NCBI RefSeq assembly: GCF_030546645.1
Contig: NZ_JAUOTO010000009.1
Span: forward strand, 310,001 to 374,000
DNA length: 64,000 bases
Direction of reading: 5' to 3'
From: Flavitalea plasmicola
GTDB taxonomy: Bacteria; Bacteroidota; Bacteroidia; Chitinophagales; Chitinophagaceae
The notes under the pieces were generated by a model. The model saw only the letters and a program-made list of their open reading frames with translations. It did not search any database and was not told where the DNA came from. The position numbers and the translations under genes were made by a program. The first letter of the stretch is position 1, and each line of letters begins with the position of its first letter. Below, in pieces: positions 11,501 to 22,500 of the stretch.

Positions 11501-12667
11501 ATGGATTTATTATTTCTACCCAAGACTGTAGAGAAAGGCCCTAGCTTCTTTCAGCGCATGACTTACCGTTCTTATGTTTCTGCCGAAACTACTGGTGTCC
11601 AGTATGGCGGCTTCTATTACATTGGTAAGACTACTGCCCATATCGAGAAACTGGTAAGCGTTTACAAAAGGGGCTATGCTTCAGAGGGTTTAGACAATGT
11701 GAAGGCCGAATTACTGAGAAGCCTTCAGCAGGAAAGGAATCTGATCCCGGAAGTCATACTCTGCGAAGCCCGGTTTGACTACGTTTCTATCCGCAAATTC
11801 AGCCATTTCTTACGGAATCATCCTGTACTGTCCTGCATTCCTTTCATTCTGGATGCGTCCGGGCTGAACGAGCAGCAGCTGGAGCAATATAAACTTAACA
11901 CACGTCCTGACGAGATCATATTTTTGCAAAATTTCGATGATAAGAGCCTGAAATTAAAGATCCAGTTCCTTCGTAAGGTGAAAGCCGTTGTAGCGCATGC
12001 GCCTGCGCCCCGGATCGAAGAGAACACCGTAGTACGGAGATTTCATCCCGGGCCCTTGTCAAAAAGGACTTTCGACGTGCTGATATCTTCCTTTGCCCTG
12101 TTGTTGTTGAGTCCTTTGTTCCTCTTGATAGCCATTGCCATACGGCTGGAATCCCGTGGTTCTATCTTTTACATTGCACAAAGGGCTGGCAGGGGCTATC
12201 GCATTTTCAACTTTTACAAGTTCCGGACCATGCATCAGGATGCCGACAAGCAGATTGGTGAACTGAAGCATTTGAATCAATATGATGACGAGAATTCCGG
12301 TCCTGTATTCTTCAAGATCAATAATGATCCCCGTATCACTAAAGTGGGCAGCTTTTTACGTAATACGAGCCTGGATGAGCTGCCGCAGCTGTTCAATGTC
12401 TTTCTGGGGCATATGTCCCTGGTGGGTAACCGCCCTTTGCCTTTATATGAGGCTGCCGCGCTGACCACGGACGATTATGCGGCCCGGTTTATGGCTCCGG
12501 CTGGTATTACCGGTCTGTGGCAGGTGAAGAAGAGGGGTAATAAAGATATGTCTATACAGGAAAGGATCAATATGGACATCGATTATGCTACCAAGTGTAA
12601 TTTTGCCACGGATCTTTGGATAATAGCCAACACCCCTTCCGCGTTGTTGCAGAAGGAGAATGTTTAA
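11501..12667 (+). CDS. Initiating sugar-phosphate transferase (bacterial sugar transferase family) with receiver-like N-terminus
   Basis: A 388-aa protein. Residues about 188-385 form the bacterial sugar transferase domain: [20 protein letters not shown] (re-entrant membrane helix), FYKFRTM at 238-244, [16 protein letters not shown] and SLVGNRPLP, then [10 protein letters not shown]. This enzyme moves a sugar-1-phosphate to undecaprenyl phosphate to start a repeat unit. The first 165 residues resemble a degenerate CheY-like fold ([33 protein letters not shown]) and replace the membrane domain of WcaJ-type enzymes. It overlaps the next glycosyltransferase gene by 8 bp, and likely forms an operon with it and the GT4 gene. 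Confidence 0.92.
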   Translation: MDLLFLPKTVEKGPSFFQRMTYRSYVSAETTGVQYGGFYYIGKTTAHIEKLVSVYKRGYASEGLDNVKAELLRSLQQERNLIPEVILCEARFDYVSIRKFSHFLRNHPVLSCIPFILDASGLNEQQLEQYKLNTRPDEIIFLQNFDDKSLKLKIQFLRKVKAVVAHAPAPRIEENTVVRRFHPGPLSKRTFDVLISSFALLLLSPLFLLIAIAIRLESRGSIFYIAQRAGRGYRIFNFYKFRTMHQDADKQIGELKHLNQYDDENSGPVFFKINNDPRITKVGSFLRNTSLDELPQLFNVFLGHMSLVGNRPLPLYEAAALTTDDYAARFMAPAGITGLWQVKKRGNKDMSIQERINMDIDYATKCNFATDLWIIANTPSALLQKENV

Positions 12668-13583
12668 AATGACGATGCCGGAGGCGGATACATATCCCCT
12701 GATTTCCATTATTACGCTGAACTGGAACACTACGGATGTGACCTGTGAGTTTCTTCGTTCCATCCGGGAGCAGAATAACTATCCCCGAATCGAGGTGATT
12801 GTGGTGGACAATGCGTCCAGTGAAGATCCCACTGCCGCTTTTCTGACGGCTTATCCCGATGCCATTGTTGTCCGGAACGAAGCCAACCTGGGTTTTTCGG
12901 CCGGAAATAATGCGGGTATACGGGCAGCTAAAGGTGAATATCTTTTTATCGTCAACAATGATACGGAATTCACGCCCGGCCTGCTGGAGGGTTTGCTGAA
13001 GATATTCCGTACCTATCCGGACGCGGGCATGGCCAGCCCGAAATTCCATTACTTTTTTGAGAAAGGGACCATTGAATATGCTGGTTACGAACAGGTGAAC
13101 ATCCTGACGGGTCGGAACGGTATGGTCGGTTGCCGGGAAAAGGACGAAGGGCAATATGATGAGGTGCGTCCCACTCATTATGTACATGGGGGTGGTATGA
13201 TGGTACCCCGGCGGGTGGTGGATGAAGTAGGGCTTATGCCTGAGATATTCTTCCTGTATTACGAGGAGCTGGACTGGAGCGAGCAGATCAAGCGAAAGGG
13301 CTATTCCATCTATTACCAACCCGCCTCGCTCATCTATCATAAGGAATCCATGACGACCGGCAGGTCCAGTCCCCTGAAGACATTTTATCTTACGCGCAAC
13401 AGGATACTTTTTATGCGCAGGAATGTTGCCTGGCCTGCCTTCCTGGTATTTACCACTTATTTCTTATTTTTCACGATGCCAAAGAACACCCTGAGCTATC
13501 TTGTCAGGGGGCAGTCGGCCCATCTGAAGTCTTTCTGGAAGGGGGTCTTATGGCAGTTCAATTCCAAAATCTCTTTTAAGTGA
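12660..13583 (+). CDS. GT2 family glycosyltransferase (rhamnosyltransferase-like)
   Basis: A 307-aa GT-A fold transferase. SIITLNWNTTDVTCEFLRSI and VIVVDNASSEDP form the nucleotide-binding start, NLGFSAGNNAGI and FIVNNDTEF give the metal-binding region (NND), and YVHGGGMMVPRRVVDEVG plus FFLYYEELDWSEQIK match the WbbL/rhamnosyl group. It probably adds the second or a later sugar to the lipid-linked unit. ATG 12660 overlaps the previous stop; ATG 12669 is an alternative. The stop overlaps the next GTG start (GTGA). Confidence 0.9.
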   Translation: MFKMTMPEADTYPLISIITLNWNTTDVTCEFLRSIREQNNYPRIEVIVVDNASSEDPTAAFLTAYPDAIVVRNEANLGFSAGNNAGIRAAKGEYLFIVNNDTEFTPGLLEGLLKIFRTYPDAGMASPKFHYFFEKGTIEYAGYEQVNILTGRNGMVGCREKDEGQYDEVRPTHYVHGGGMMVPRRVVDEVGLMPEIFFLYYEELDWSEQIKRKGYSIYYQPASLIYHKESMTTGRSSPLKTFYLTRNRILFMRRNVAWPAFLVFTTYFLFFTMPKNTLSYLVRGQSAHLKSFWKGVLWQFNSKISFK

Positions 13584-14734
13584 GACCTACGACAAAGAAA
13601 ATAAAAGTGCTGGAGAGTATCCGCCAGGGAAAGATCGGGGGTGGGGAATCGCATTTGCTGAACCTGGTAGAGAACCTTGACCGGAACAGGTTTGATCCTG
13701 TGGTCCTTTCTTTCACGGACGGGCCAATGATCGACCGGCTGAAGCAGATGGAGGTGGATGCTGACGTGATCTATACGGAGACGCCTTTTGATGTCCGCAA
13801 ATGGGGGGCTGTTAAAAGATATCTGAAGGAAAAACAGGTACAGCTGATCCATGCGCATGGAACCAGGGCCAGCTCGAATGTCCTATGGGCGGCGCGATCA
13901 CTGGGCATCCCTGTGGTATACACCATTCATGGGTGGTCGTTCCATCCTGACCAGCAGCCATTATTGCGGAAGCTGCGAATCGCGGGTGAAAGGTATATTA
14001 CCGGGCGGACGGCTGTAAATATCTCGGTGTCCGAGGCCAACAAAGCTTCCGGGAAGGAGAACATTCCTTCATTTCACAGTACGCTGGTGAATTATGGTAT
14101 CGATCAGAAGCGCTTTTCACCCTCGGCAGTAACGAAGGATGTGAGGGCGGAGCTAGGGATCGGGCGGGAAAAGCTGCTGGTGTTGTTTATTGCGCGTTTC
14201 ACGTTGCAAAAGCAGCCACTGGCTATGATCAGGGGGTTCCGGGAAGCGTTGCAGCGGGTGCCGGGGATGCATTTGCTGATGGTGGGGGATGGGGAGCTGA
14301 AGGGAGAGGCTATACAATTGAGCAGAGAGCTGGGGTTGGAGAAGGACATTACTTTTGTCACTTTCCGGCAGGATGTGCCGGATGTCCTGGCTGCAGCCGA
14401 TATTTTTGTCCTGCCCAGTTTGTGGGAAGGGCTGCCGATAGGGCTGCTGGAGGCTATGGCCATGGGAAAGGCCATTATTGCGTCGGATGTGGATGGGACG
14501 GGAGAGGTGTTGAAGAATGGCGTCAACGGGGTATTGATCCGGACGGCCAATCTTGTGGAGGAGCTGACAGCGGCATTGGTTCGACTTGCCCAGGACCCGG
14601 AGAGCAGGAAAAAGTTCCAGGAAAGAGTGGTGGAGACGATCAATGAAAAATTCAATGTCATCACGATGACGCGTGCGATAGAGACGATCTATGACGACGT
14701 GCTGAAAGGCGATGTTGCACGTTATAAAGGGTAG
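13580..14734 (+). CDS. GT4 family glycosyltransferase
   Basis: A 384-aa GT-B fold enzyme. GKIGGGESHLLNLVENL at the N-terminus is the acceptor-side glycine loop, IHAHGTRASSNVL the mid block, and LPSLWEGLPIGLLEAMAMG carries the E-x7-E signature of GT4. The start is GTG overlapping the upstream stop. The 3' end overlaps the convergent membrane-protein gene by 74 bp, yet both C-termini look normal. Expected to act on the growing lipid-linked oligosaccharide at the inner face of the inner membrane. Confidence 0.92.
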   Translation: MRPTTKKIKVLESIRQGKIGGGESHLLNLVENLDRNRFDPVVLSFTDGPMIDRLKQMEVDADVIYTETPFDVRKWGAVKRYLKEKQVQLIHAHGTRASSNVLWAARSLGIPVVYTIHGWSFHPDQQPLLRKLRIAGERYITGRTAVNISVSEANKASGKENIPSFHSTLVNYGIDQKRFSPSAVTKDVRAELGIGREKLLVLFIARFTLQKQPLAMIRGFREALQRVPGMHLLMVGDGELKGEAIQLSRELGLEKDITFVTFRQDVPDVLAAADIFVLPSLWEGLPIGLLEAMAMGKAIIASDVDGTGEVLKNGVNGVLIRTANLVEELTAALVRLAQDPESRKKFQERVVETINEKFNVITMTRAIETIYDDVLKGDVARYKG

Positions 14735-16109
14735 TTGCCGCCAGGATAAGGAACAAGGGCTCCACTTCATAGCGAAAACGCATATTCTCATAATGTTCGA
14801 ACAGGGAGCTTACGCAAAATACATAGCCAATGACGGCAAAGAGGAACAGGGTAAGGTCGTCTATCCGGCGCGTTGTTACGATGCGGTTTATCCACCAGGC
14901 AAAAACGATGAAATAGATGATGAACTTGGGGATTGCCGAGAGGGTGAGGGCGATCCTTCTGGCCTGTTTGCCTTTGGCAAAATGGGAGAGATTGAAGGAA
15001 TAGAGCAAGTCATAATATTTGATCTTCCGGACTTCCGGTTCCATCACGGAATAGCGGGTAGCCGGTGCGAAGAAAATGATGCCTGATTGGAGCACATTTT
15101 TCAGATAGCCTGCCGGGTGCCGGCTGATCTGCCGGCGGCAGGCGGCCATGTATAAGTTTGAGACCGCGATATAGCCAATGTGTTTCTCGTTGATAAAGCT
15201 GTCATTTTTCATTTCTTCATGCAGGTCGGCCAGCGGCAGGCTGCCATACCGGGTGGTATCGGCTGCCGAGAGGAAGGGGTGATAGGCCGAGATGCGGGAA
15301 AAGGGCTCTATGGCTGCGATGTCGGAGGAGTCGGAGATCGTGGTGTCGTGGAAGACATTCCTGGCGAGGTTCATGCCCATCCAGGTGGAGGAGGAAAAGA
15401 CGCCAAAGAGCTTGTAATTATGGAAATACCAGGATCCGGCCAGTAACAGGGTAAGGAGGCTGCCGGCGGCCAGGCGTTTGACGGCGGGCTTTTTACGGTG
15501 ATATATGATGAGCGCGGCAGTGATCACGAAGAGCCAGGCGAGGTGGTAAAGGCTGCGGGTCATCGTGACGGTCAGCAGGGGGAGCAGAAAGCCGCAGGTA
15601 TTGGACCAGCGAATGCCTGTGCGGAAGGAGATGAGGGAGAGGCTGCTGACCAGTAACAGGAAAGATATGAAAATGGTGTAGAATAGTTCGTGTTCGAAAA
15701 TGATGGAGGCGGGGCTCAGGAGATAGAGGAGGGTGAAGCCCAGGGGGAGCCGGCTGGGGCGGGCAGGCGGGGTGCCGGGAGGAGGCAGGGTACGGCTGAG
15801 GATAGTCAGCAGCAGCAGGGCATTGGCAAGTGAAATGATTTTGAGAATGAGAATGAAGGCCGTACGGGCGTGGGTGCCGGCGATCTTAACGACGAGACCC
15901 AGGAACAGATTGAATGCGGGTGGTTGGGTATGATCGTACCAGAGCCCTTCCAAAAGATGGTCCTTCAAGGTGTTGGCGTCCAGGTACTGCCAGTTCCGGA
16001 AAAGCGCTTCAAAGTCCATCCGAGTGCCGAAGCCGAAAATGATGGCGCGGGAAACTAAAAATACGATGATGATGAGCCAGGCATCCCTGGAAATGGGTAG
16101 TTTCTTCAT
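14661..16109 (-). CDS. Polytopic membrane protein, putative GT-C glycosyltransferase
   Basis: A 482-aa integral membrane protein with about ten hydrophobic segments. After the first helix comes GTRMDFEALFRNW and a WYDHTQPPAFNL block, the arrangement of GT39/GT83-type transferases that use polyprenyl-phosphate sugars (acidic residue in the first periplasmic loop, then HTQPP). Start ATG 16109 (MKKLPISRD) is preferred; ATG 16136 would add nine residues. The 3' end lies inside the GT4 gene on the other strand. Substrate unknown. Confidence 0.65.
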   Translation of the reverse strand: MKKLPISRDAWLIIIVFLVSRAIIFGFGTRMDFEALFRNWQYLDANTLKDHLLEGLWYDHTQPPAFNLFLGLVVKIAGTHARTAFILILKIISLANALLLLTILSRTLPPPGTPPARPSRLPLGFTLLYLLSPASIIFEHELFYTIFISFLLLVSSLSLISFRTGIRWSNTCGFLLPLLTVTMTRSLYHLAWLFVITAALIIYHRKKPAVKRLAAGSLLTLLLAGSWYFHNYKLFGVFSSSTWMGMNLARNVFHDTTISDSSDIAAIEPFSRISAYHPFLSAADTTRYGSLPLADLHEEMKNDSFINEKHIGYIAVSNLYMAACRRQISRHPAGYLKNVLQSGIIFFAPATRYSVMEPEVRKIKYYDLLYSFNLSHFAKGKQARRIALTLSAIPKFIIYFIVFAWWINRIVTTRRIDDLTLFLFAVIGYVFCVSSLFEHYENMRFRYEVEPLFLILAATTLYNVQHRLSARRHRSSLSHASS

Positions 16110-16570
16110 TGGGGGCTTGTACGCTGTAAAATACAACGAAGGGGCCGGATGTGGGTAATTCCTTAGGATTTTTTGTTAAAAAGCTTACAAACCTGGAAAA
16201 AAATATTACCTTAGCACTCTAATTAAGCCCTCTCCTAATACCACTCTGATCATCTCCAAGATCCCTTGAACTAGCCTGTTGATCGTCTACAATCCTTTCT
16301 CCTCCCAGGTTTGATGACACTTCCATCTTCCATGAATGACTGGTGAAATCCTTCCAATTTCCTCCATCAGAACATCGTCGTCTTTAAAGTACAATTATCC
16401 TCTTGCCAAGATTTTTGTGTATAGCGGCATATGTCGAACCATGAACATCCGTGACTGAGAACCTGAACTGTGTGAGATGCTGGCGGATGTAACAACGAGA
16501 AGTAATGTTGATTGGATCATACATATAGAATTTTAACCATCGCCCTAATCTCTATTTTAAGTTAATTATC
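16110..16570. other. AT-rich divergent spacer
   Basis: About 460 bp upstream of the 2277-aa protein gene, containing no convincing ORF. GGGTAATTCC at 16153-16162 resembles elements in three other divergent spacers of this window. The long leader before the ATG at 16571 may hold the promoter of the secreted protein, but no clear -33/-7 pair was found. Confidence 0.4.
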
Positions 16571-19500
16571 ATGAAAAGTTTTACACAGAAGCTTCTCGTT
16601 TGTTTGTTCATCCTCACGCTTTCCCATGCTGGAAGGGTGGTGGGGCAAAGTATATTGAATCCAACGGATTCGGTGTACAATTATGATTCGACCAAACCGA
16701 AAGGAAGCGTTCAAAATCCCACTTATACCAATGGCACTATTGCCAAATGGGTCCGCACGAAAAAGCTTACGTGGAATACGAATGGGTGGAAGTGCTATAT
16801 GCTGAACGGGATCCCGTTCCGGCTAAAATTCCCTAAAACTTACGACCCCACGGCCAACGACGGCAAGAAGTATCCCATGCTGATCTTCTTCCATGGCGCC
16901 GGCGAGAAGGGGCCCAGCACTGATAATGAGACCTCCCTGGCCAATGGGGGGCAATTCTTTAATGGCAGTGTGGACAACGGGTACTTCGACGGGTATATTC
17001 TCATACAACAGTCTCCGTTTACGTATTGGGATGGGACCTACCTGGACCTGGCTAAGAACATTGTAGACTACATGGCTGTGAACAATAAGCTCGACCCTTT
17101 CAAGATTGGGGTCAATGGTCTTTCTGCGGGTGGACAAGCCACCTGGGCGATGATCCTGCGTTATCCCAATGTTGTGACTGCGGATCTGCCGATGTCAGCC
17201 AATAACCTGGGTAACAGCGCTCCCCAGAACCTTCCGCTGACCAAGTTTACTCCGATATGGAATTTCCAGGGTGGTAAGGACGGTGCTCCGGACCCCACCA
17301 CAGGCCAGCAGGTGTACGACCAGGAGATGGCGGCCGGGGCCAACTATAAATATACATTGTATCCGACCTTGGGTCATGGAACCTGGAATACCGTTTGGGC
17401 GGAGCCGGATTTCTGGCCTTTTATCCTTCGTACCTATGCGTCCAATCCCTGGACCTTATTTGGACAGACGGCCTTTTGCCCGGGCGTGGCCATTAATGTC
17501 ACGATTGGCGTAGCCCCTAATTATAATGGGTACCAGTGGCGGAGGAATGGGGTGGCATTAGCGTCTACTACCAATACCATCAATGCGACGGATACGGGTG
17601 TGTATGATTGCCGGGTGCTGAGAGGGACGACATGGTCGGACTGGTCTCGTACGCCTGTGCATATCACGATCAAGCAACCTACGGTAACGCCGCCGATCAC
17701 TATCAGCGGCCTGATGAGCAAAGTGATACCGGCTGTTGACTATAATTATGTGAACCTGAAAGTGCCTTCCGGCTATGCGACCTATACGTGGCAGAAAGTC
17801 GGCAGCAGCACGACCATCGGGACAGACAGTGTCCTGCAGGTGACCGATCCCGGACAATATAGAGTCCAGGTGATGGAGCAGTATGGCTGCAGCAGCAGCT
17901 TCTCGGCTCCTTTCACGGTGGTCAGCGCTGGCGGTAGTCCGAAGCCCGATGTGGCTACGGGCCTGAGCGTGCAGACATTGTCACAGACTACTTTATTGCT
18001 GAACTGGAATCAGAATCCTGCACCTACGGTGAATGAGACTAATTTCGAGGTTTACCAGGCTACCAAGGCCGGCGGACCTTATAAGCTGGTGGACATAACC
18101 GGCGCGGATATATCGAAGGATACGATCAAGGGGTTGGATGCGGGTAAGACCTATTACTATGTCGTGCGTCCTGTGAATGGCACAGGCGCTGCCGCCATCA
18201 CCAATGAGGCCAGCGGCACCACGACCAATGATACGCAGGCGCCCAGCGCTCCTTCTGCGCTGACAGTGACGGGGACGGGTTACACTTCCGTTGGTCTCTC
18301 CTGGGGCGCCAGCACGGATAATGTCGGCGTCACCGGATATGATATTTACGTCAACGGGTCGAAGGCGTACAGTGTACCGCCCACGCAGACGAGCTTTATC
18401 GTATATAGCCTGCAACACGGGACGAACTATATCTTTACCGTGAAGGCAAAGGACCTGGCGGGCAACAGCAGTATCGCCAGCAACCAGGTGAACGCGAAGG
18501 CGCTCATCAACGGGCTGTCCTACTCCTATTATAATAACCTGGACCCCACGCTGACCAAGCTGCCGGATTTTGGCACGCTGACGCCTGTGTCTACCGGGTT
18601 TATGCCGAATGTCGGGTTTATTTCCCCGGCTCCGGATGTTCAGTGGTATGGCTATGTATACAGGGGCTTCCTCGTGATCCCAACCAGTGGGACGTATACT
18701 TTCCAGACGACCTCGGATGATGCCAGCAGGATGTGGCTGGGTTCGCTGAACTCGACGGCTGACCCCTACACTTATTCGGGCACGCCCCTGATCAACAATG
18801 ATAAGCTGCAGGGTCCAACGACCGTCACTTCCTCCACCAGGACCCTGTCGGCCGGGATCTATCCCGTTACGTATGCTTACATGAATGCTACGGGCGGTGC
18901 GACCATGACTGTACAATGGAAGACACCTCTTTCCCTCAGCTATGTCGCTATTCCCAACAGCGCATTCCAGGAGGCCAATACGCCTGGCGCCGTACCTGCC
19001 ACCCCTATTAATGTGAAGGCAACGACGCAGACCTACAATACGATCAATGTGACCTGGACGGACAACAGCAACAACGAAACCGGGTTTGAGATCTTCCGGG
19101 CGAGTGCGCTCAACGGCACTTATACTATCGTAGGTACAAGGCCTGCGAATGCGAACAGCTTTACGGACAGTTCCTGCCAGGCTTCCACTACCTATTATTA
19201 TAAGGTACAGGCCGTCAATGCCAATGGTTCGTCGGGATTTGACCTGGCCTCCCTGACGGGGCTCAGCTATAGCTATTATTCGATACCGGGCACCTGGACC
19301 AACATGTCGCAGCAGTCGACGCTGACGCCGACGGCAACTGGTGCGGTGCCGAACGCAACGCTGGCGCCTGCCCAATCCACTACGAACTACTCATTCAAGT
19401 TCGCGGGTTACATTACTGCTCCTGTCACCGGGACCTATACCTTCTATACGTCTTCCGATGACGGCAGCAACCTGTATATAGGCGGCTTTGACAGCGCCCA

Positions 19501-22500
19501 CCTGGTAGTGGCCAATGATAAGGTGCAGGGCACGACGGAGAAATCCGGTACGGTGACACTGACTGCAGGGGTCAAGTATCCTTATTATGTACAGTACTTC
19601 CAGATCAGCGGCGGCGCTGTGCTGACCACCAGCTGGAAGCTTCCGGGCACCGGCACTACGAAGGTTGTCATCCCGGACAGTGTATTCGTCAACACTAATC
19701 AGTTTGCGACCACCCAGGCATTACCTGCTGCGCCCGCAGCTCCCAGTGGTCTGACGGCGACGGCTACCGGCCCGACAACCATTTCGATCAGCTGGACGGA
19801 AAATGCCAACAATGAGGACAAGATAACCTTGTTCCGCAGCGCCAGCAATAACCAGAACTATGTGCCTGTGGCAACGTTACCTGCCAATTCCACTTCATTC
19901 GTCGATTCAGGACTGTTTGCAAATTCTGTATATTACTATAAGGTACAGGCTTCGAATGTCGGTGGTGCTTCAGGCTATTCCAATGAAGGCAATGCGCGGA
20001 CGCTTGACATCAAGCCCGTCATTGTGAAGCTGGCCAACCAGCAGGCGCGTTACGGCACTACCACGGTGATACCGATCAGCGCTACCTCCGCAGCCAATGC
20101 AACGTTGACACTGAGCGGCAGGAACCTGCCTGCCTTTGTAACGTTGACGGATAATGGCGACGGTACGGGCAAGCTGACGGCGACGCCTTCCGCAGCCAAT
20201 GCGGGCGATTATCCCAACCTGAGCGTGATCGCTTCGGACGCATTCGGTGGCGCCGACACGACTACCTTCAGCTTGTCTGTCAATAATAATTATCCGCCGA
20301 CGCTGGATAGCGTAGGAAACTACTCCATTAGCGAGGGCGACAGCCTGAACGTGTCGCTGACCGCGCATAATGTGAACCCAGCCGACAGCCTGACCCTGGC
20401 TGTCAGTGGTTTGCCCAGCGCTTATACGCTGACGCAAGGCAGCAATGGGACTGCATCCCTGGTGATACGTCCGAACTTTGCCGCTGCCGGGACCTATACA
20501 GTGACGGTGACGGTGAATGACAACAATGGTTATTCCACCAGCCGTACGTTTACGCTGACGGTGGCGGATAAGAACCCTGTGACCAGGATCTTTACGAGGG
20601 TGCAGGCTAACAATGCGGCGCCGCTGCCCTGGAACAATGTGACGGGACCGACCACTACGGGCCTTAAGGATGAAAATGGCGGCACCACGTCGGTGGGTCT
20701 GTCCTTCCAGCCTTCTTCCTGGTGGATGCCTTATGGCTATGGCGGAACGAGCACGAACAATAACAGCGGCGTCTATCCGGATGTCGTGTTGCAGGAATAT
20801 TATTACTTCAATTATTTCGGCGGACCCAGCAACCCGAGTGTCGTTGTCACCGGATTGGATCCTGCCAAGAAATACGATCTTACCTTCCTTGGAAGCAGCA
20901 CCTTCTCGAATTTTGCCAACAATGGCCGTACTACTTGGACGGTGGGCAGCCAGACGGTAGCGCTTGCAGTGCAGAGCAACACCCAGAATACGGTGACGCT
21001 GTCTTCGCTGACGCCTGCATCGGATGGTACGATCTCGGTGCTCATGGGTACGCTGGACAATACGCCGGGCTATCTGAACTCTTTGGTGATCGCCAATCAT
21101 TTCGACGACAGTACGGCTCCTGCCAAACCGCTGAACCTGCAGGCGCAGGCGGCACCGAAGGGCGTAGGGCTCACCTGGCAGGATGTGGCATACAACGAGG
21201 ACAATTATAAAGTATATCGCAGCACTGGTGACAGCGCGTCCTTCAGCCTGATCGGAACGGTGCCTGCCGGAAGCACTTCCTTCACGGATACCACGATCTC
21301 CGGTACGACGAAGTACTACTATAAAGTAGTGGGGACAAATGCTTATGGTGTGGGTGTCTACAGCGATCTGGCGTCGTTTACCACTGCGGATCGTCTGCCT
21401 ACAGTGAATGCGATAGCAAATGTGACCGTCAACAACAATCAGAGCGTGCAGGTGAATGTCACTGCTGTGGATGATCCCAGCGATCACCTGACACTGTCAG
21501 TCAGCAACCTGCCGAATTTCGCCACCTTTGTGGACAATGGCAATGGTACGGGTACGATCACTATTACGCCCACGGCCGGGCTGCAGGGAAGCTTCTCCGG
21601 TGTGACCGTGATCGCCAAGGATGGCAGTGATTCCATCGGGTCAACCAGCTTTACGATCAACGTAGTCGATCCGAGCCTGTCTTACACGTATGTGAATCTC
21701 TCCAGCTTTGCCAACCAGGCGCCTTCGCCATGGAACAATCTGCTGATCAATTATATACCCTCTGCCGGGTATTTCATCAACAACCTGCTGGATCAGACGG
21801 GCGCGAATACGGGAATGACCCTGACGCTGACCGACGCATGGACGGGTGTTTCCAACACCGGTATGCAGCGCCGCAACGGCTCTGACCTCTATCCGGAAGT
21901 TGTTTCGAACAATGCGATCTATGCGACGGATGCCAATAATCACCGGATCACGGTGACGGGCCTGAACACAGCGAAGCGGTATAACTTCCAGTTCTTCGCC
22001 AGCCATTTTACGAGCGAAAGCTGCCTGACGAATATCACTATCAACGGGCAGACTGTTGGATTGAATGGCTCATACAATTCCAATAAGACCGTGCAGATCA
22101 ATAACGTAACTCCGGACGGCAGCGGCAGCGTGGTCATCAACTGTGTCAAAGACGCGAGTGCAAGCTTTGCCCTGATCAGCGCCATTGTCATCGAGTCATT
22201 CGACCCGGGCAGCACCATACCGTTCAGCCCCGGCGACCTGCGTGTCCTGGATTACTCTGCGACCAATACCGTCACCTTACAGTGGCAGGATAGGGCCAGC
22301 AACGAGACAGGATATGAGATCTGGCGTGCACCTGATGGTGGAGCTTACAGCTTGCTGGCGACAGTGGCTGCGAACACTACGACTTATACGAATTCGAACC
22401 TGACGCCTAATACGACCTATGATTATGTGGTAAGGGCGAAGAATGGAACGCAGTACTCTGCCTACAGTAATCCTGTGAAGGGGTATACGTATGCCAGCAC

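Noticed and set aside
17993..19375. A 460-codon open frame on the minus strand
   Set aside because: Antisense shadow of the 2277-aa gene, with Arg-rich low-information sequence and no family blocks.
19970..21487. A 505-codon open frame on the minus strand
   Set aside because: It lies wholly opposite the Fn3/PA14-rich gene, has an Arg/His/Ile-heavy composition without motifs, and arises from the GC-biased codons of the real gene.
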